DNA from: Bacterioplanoides sp965219715
GTDB lineage: Bacteria; Pseudomonadota; Gammaproteobacteria; Pseudomonadales; Oceanobacteraceae
Length of the DNA: 64,000 nt
Assembly: GCF_965219715.1 (NCBI RefSeq)
Contig: NZ_OZ244785.1
Location: forward strand, 2,976,001-3,040,000
Direction: 5' to 3'
The notes beneath the pieces are model-generated. The model was not told the DNA's origin. It made no database searches and worked only from the letters and a program-made list of their open reading frames with translations. Numbering within the stretch: position 1 is the stretch's first letter; every line of letters starts with the position of its first letter. Made by a program: the position numbers and the translations under genes. Positions 61,694-64,000 of this stretch are shown here, piece by piece.

Positions 61694-63181
61694 ATGACAA
61701 ATCAATTACCTCACTATCAGCTGTTTATCGATGGCGACTGGGTTGATGGCTCCGAACAACAGGTGATGGAAACCAGCAACCCGGCGACCGGCGAAACCTG
61801 GGCGACCTTCGCCTGCGCCAGCCACGCCGATGTTGAACGTGCTGTCAGCGCCGCACGCCGTAACCTGACCGAAGGTCCATGGGCGGAAATGACCGCGACT
61901 CAGCGTGGTGCATTACTGTACCGCCTGGCTGAACTGGTGGAACAAAACGCCGAAAAGATCGGTGAAGTTGAAACCATCGACAGCGGCAAGCTGGCCGCCG
62001 AAACCGTCAGCCAGTCGCGTTACGTTGGCAACTGGTACCGTTACTACGCAGGCCTGGCGGACAAGATCGAAGGTGTGACTCTGCCGATCGATAAGCCGGA
62101 TATGCATGTGTTCACCACACCGGTTCCGATTGGTGTTGTCGCTGCGGTAGTACCCTGGAATGCTCAGATGTTCCTGACGGCTGCCAAACTGGGCCCGGCA
62201 CTGGCTGCCGGTTGTACTGTGATCTTAAAAGCCTCTGAAATGGCACCCGCGCCGATGTTTGAATTAGCCAAGCTGATTCAGCAGGCAGGTTTCCCGGATG
62301 GCGTGGTATCCGTGATTACCGGAGACGCACCGAACTGTGCAATTCCGTTAACCTCTCACCCGGATATCGATCGCCTTGCCTTTACCGGTGGTCCGGAAGC
62401 CGCCAAACACGTGGTGCGTAACAGCGCCGAAAGCTTCGCCGTTACCTCGCTGGAGCTGGGCGGTAAGTCGCCGATTATCGTGTTTGAAGATGCCGACCTG
62501 GAAAGTGCTGCTAACGGCCTGATTGCCGGTAACTTCGGTGCTTCCGGCCAGTCTTGTGTGGCCGGTTCACGTGCCTTTATTCAACGTTCAGTACTGGAAA
62601 AAGTGCTGAGCAAGGTTGAAGAAAAGACTCGCCAGATCGTCATTGGCAGCCCGCTGGACAGCTCTACCCACGTTGGACCGCTGTGCACCATGGCGCAGAT
62701 CGAAGGTATCGAACGCACACTGCAAACCGCAGTTGAGCAGGGCGCCAACATTCGTGTCGGCGGTCGTCGTGCACCACAACATGGTTCAGAACACTATTTC
62801 GAACCGACGATTGTTGAATGTCCGAACACCAAAATCGCCACACTGGAAAACGAAATGTTTGGCCCGGTGATGTCGATTGTTGCTTTTGATACCGAAGAAG
62901 AAGCCATCGCCATGGCAAACGACAGTGTTTATGGCCTCGGCTCCGGCGTATTTACCCAGAATATCGCCCGGGCACATCGCGTATCCGCCAAGATTCAATC
63001 GGGTATCTGCTGGATTAATACCTATCGGGTGACCTCTCCGATTGCACCATTTGGTGGTATTAACCAGTCAGGTTACGGCCGTGAGGCTGGTATTCAGGCG
63101 GTGCAGGATTACATCCGCACCAAAACCACCTGGATCAACACTTCATCCGAACCGATGAGCAACCCGTTTGTAATGCGTTAA
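61694..63181 (+). CDS. Aldehyde dehydrogenase (TgnC-like candidate)
   Basis: A 495-residue NAD(P)-dependent aldehyde dehydrogenase: Cys288 in SGQSCVAGSR, Glu254 in LELGGKSP, Asn156 in VPWNAQMF. It is different in sequence type from the GabD nearby, so it should act on another aldehyde, such as a ring-opened hydroxy-lactone or semialdehyde. ATG 61694 has GGGAA six bases upstream; ATG 61688 is too close to it. Last gene of the operon, ending before a strong terminator. Confidence 0.88.
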   Translation: MTNQLPHYQLFIDGDWVDGSEQQVMETSNPATGETWATFACASHADVERAVSAARRNLTEGPWAEMTATQRGALLYRLAELVEQNAEKIGEVETIDSGKLAAETVSQSRYVGNWYRYYAGLADKIEGVTLPIDKPDMHVFTTPVPIGVVAAVVPWNAQMFLTAAKLGPALAAGCTVILKASEMAPAPMFELAKLIQQAGFPDGVVSVITGDAPNCAIPLTSHPDIDRLAFTGGPEAAKHVVRNSAESFAVTSLELGGKSPIIVFEDADLESAANGLIAGNFGASGQSCVAGSRAFIQRSVLEKVLSKVEEKTRQIVIGSPLDSSTHVGPLCTMAQIEGIERTLQTAVEQGANIRVGGRRAPQHGSEHYFEPTIVECPNTKIATLENEMFGPVMSIVAFDTEEEAIAMANDSVYGLGSGVFTQNIARAHRVSAKIQSGICWINTYRVTSPIAPFGGINQSGYGREAGIQAVQDYIRTKTTWINTSSEPMSNPFVMR

Positions 63182-63210
63182 CTCTCTGCCTAACTCGCTC
63201 TTAACCTCAA

Positions 63211-63251
63211 CCCCACGGCACTCAACAGCGACTTTGCCGTGGGGCTTTTTT
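63211..63251 (+). terminator. Intrinsic terminator of the catabolic operon
   Basis: Arms ccccacggca (63211-63220) and tgccgtgggg (63235-63244) are perfect, followed by CTTTTTT. Confidence 0.92.
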
Positions 63252-63331
63252 CCTCCGTTTTCTGCCACTCCCCATTCACTACCGTTCTCAAATCGCAACA
63301 ATCAGTTTCACCTTGTTGTCTGCTATGTCGA

Positions 63332-63345
63332 TTGATCTGGATTAA
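63332..63345. promoter_or_regulatory. Anr/FNR-like box upstream of the symporter gene
   Basis: TTGATCTGGATTAA differs at one position from the Anr/FNR consensus TTGAT-N4-ATCAA, and its centre CTGG is frequent in real Anr sites. It lies 56 bases before the ATG, in the range for a -41.5 activator. Low-oxygen control of the symporter is inferred. Confidence 0.45.
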
Positions 63346-63401
63346 GCGCACGCCATACTCAGCTACTTAAAATGGCGCCAGATAATCCAGGGAAACGATT
63401 C

Positions 63402-64000
63402 ATGAAGTTATTTAACAAAGACGTACCGGAAACCTACGAAGGAGAGGGCGTCGAACATCTGGCCAAACTGGTACAGCGCCAACTGTGGATTCAGATTTTA
63501 TTAGCACTGATTTTAGGTGTGGCGTTTGGTACCTGGCTGTCGCCGGAAGGTGGCCAGGCGGTCGCCGCAGAAACCGCCTATTCCATCGCCGAATGGGTGA
63601 AACTGCCCGGCACTATCTTCCTGAATATGATTCAGATGGTGGTGATTCCACTGGTGATCAGCTCGATTATGCTCGGTGTGGGCGGCAACGGCGATACCTC
63701 TAACCTGAAATCCATCGGTTTAAAAATCGCACCGTATTTTGTATTAACCACCACCTTAGCGGTGACCATTGGTATTACCCTGGCACTGGTGATTCAGCCG
63801 GGTAACTACGTCGATGTCGATGCGTTAATGGCTAACACCAACACAGCAGTACCAACCTCGATAGCACCGGCAACGGATGTCTCCCTACCGGACCAGATTT
63901 CGCGTTTAATCCCGACCAATATTACCCGGGCGATTTACGAGCAGAGCATGTTGCAGCTGGTTATTTTTGCCATCTTTATGGGGCTGGCGATGGCCAGCGT
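63402..64000 (+). CDS. Dicarboxylate/amino acid:cation symporter (3' end beyond window)
   Basis: The first 199 residues of a DAACS-family (GltP/DctA-like) carrier. The start ATG 63402 follows AGGGAAA. TM1 (about 30-47, WIQILLALILGVAFGTWL), TM2 with LPGTIFLNMIQMVVIPLVISSIMLG and TM3 (about 107-129) are typical. It has an extended loop (about 130-170) between TM3 and TM4. Substrate likely C4-dicarboxylate, glutamate or aspartate. The remaining part is cut off. Confidence 0.88.
   Translation, partial: MKLFNKDVPETYEGEGVEHLAKLVQRQLWIQILLALILGVAFGTWLSPEGGQAVAAETAYSIAEWVKLPGTIFLNMIQMVVIPLVISSIMLGVGGNGDTSNLKSIGLKIAPYFVLTTTLAVTIGITLALVIQPGNYVDVDALMANTNTAVPTSIAPATDVSLPDQISRLIPTNITRAIYEQSMLQLVIFAIFMGLAMAS

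Overview
This looks like a chromosomal segment of a free-living marine gammaproteobacterium of the Oceanospirillales/Pseudomonadales type. That is inferred from synteny and protein style, not from a marker gene. The evidence is the run rsmG-parA-parB followed by a complete F1Fo ATP synthase operon (atpI-B-E-F-H-A-G-D-C), an algZ/algR pair divergent from argH as in Pseudomonas, prlC-yheV divergent from a gamma carbonic anhydrase, a compact malic enzyme, and many secreted lipoproteins. Base composition is moderate across core genes. It is clearly AT-richer in three patches: about 3.2-5.0 kb, 14.6-17.4 kb and 34.5-37.0 kb.

Layout. 1-3189: partial hybrid sensor kinase, then lrgAB. 3349-4896: two AT-rich secreted proteins of unknown function next to a tRNA-Leu gene. 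5315-10398: AI-2E family transporter, small lipoprotein, CpxR/CpxA-like two-component system, and malic enzyme behind a hairpin-rich leader. 10413-14556: periplasmic binding protein, yheV, prlC, gamma carbonic anhydrase. 14602-17977: an accessory block with a large membrane-anchored KAP-like P-loop ATPase and a ParDE-type toxin-antitoxin pair. 18064-22406: YebC-family regulator, choice-of-anchor-I-like lipoprotein, xanthine/uracil-type permease. 22472-34485: secreted beta/gamma-crystallin plus PI-PLC-like protein, AlgR/AlgZ, ArgH, histone-deacetylase-like protein, a lipoprotein with a Gly/Asp/Asn repeat, a LysR regulator, a spondin-domain lipoprotein, a dienoyl-CoA-isomerase-like crotonase and a DHH phosphoesterase. 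34558-36879: ankyrin lipoprotein built from long supra-repeats. 37126-44181: ATP synthase. 44468-48465: a three-gene insertion (TetR, beta-rich surface protein with a C-terminal sorting-like tail, lipoprotein) between atpI and parB. 48522-53375: parB, parA, rsmG and a metallophosphatase/5'-nucleotidase lipoprotein.

53462-63181 is the most interesting region. A BCCT (betaine-type) transporter, succinate-semialdehyde dehydrogenase, carboxymuconolactone-decarboxylase-family protein and GntR/FCD regulator face a tight operon of AA_synth-family protein, alpha/beta hydrolase, flavin reductase with a Nudix-like tail, luciferase-like monooxygenase and a second aldehyde dehydrogenase. The enzyme set matches the logic of trigonelline (N-methylnicotinate) breakdown: two-component flavin monooxygenase, aldehyde dehydrogenase, hydrolase and succinate-semialdehyde dehydrogenase. 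I infer a catabolic island for an N-methylated pyridine betaine or similar heterocyclic zwitterion. Two near-identical palindromes, one before the BCCT gene and one in the GntR/operon divergent region, suggest that one GntR regulator controls uptake and breakdown together. The window ends inside a dicarboxylate/amino-acid symporter gene preceded by an Anr/FNR-like box.
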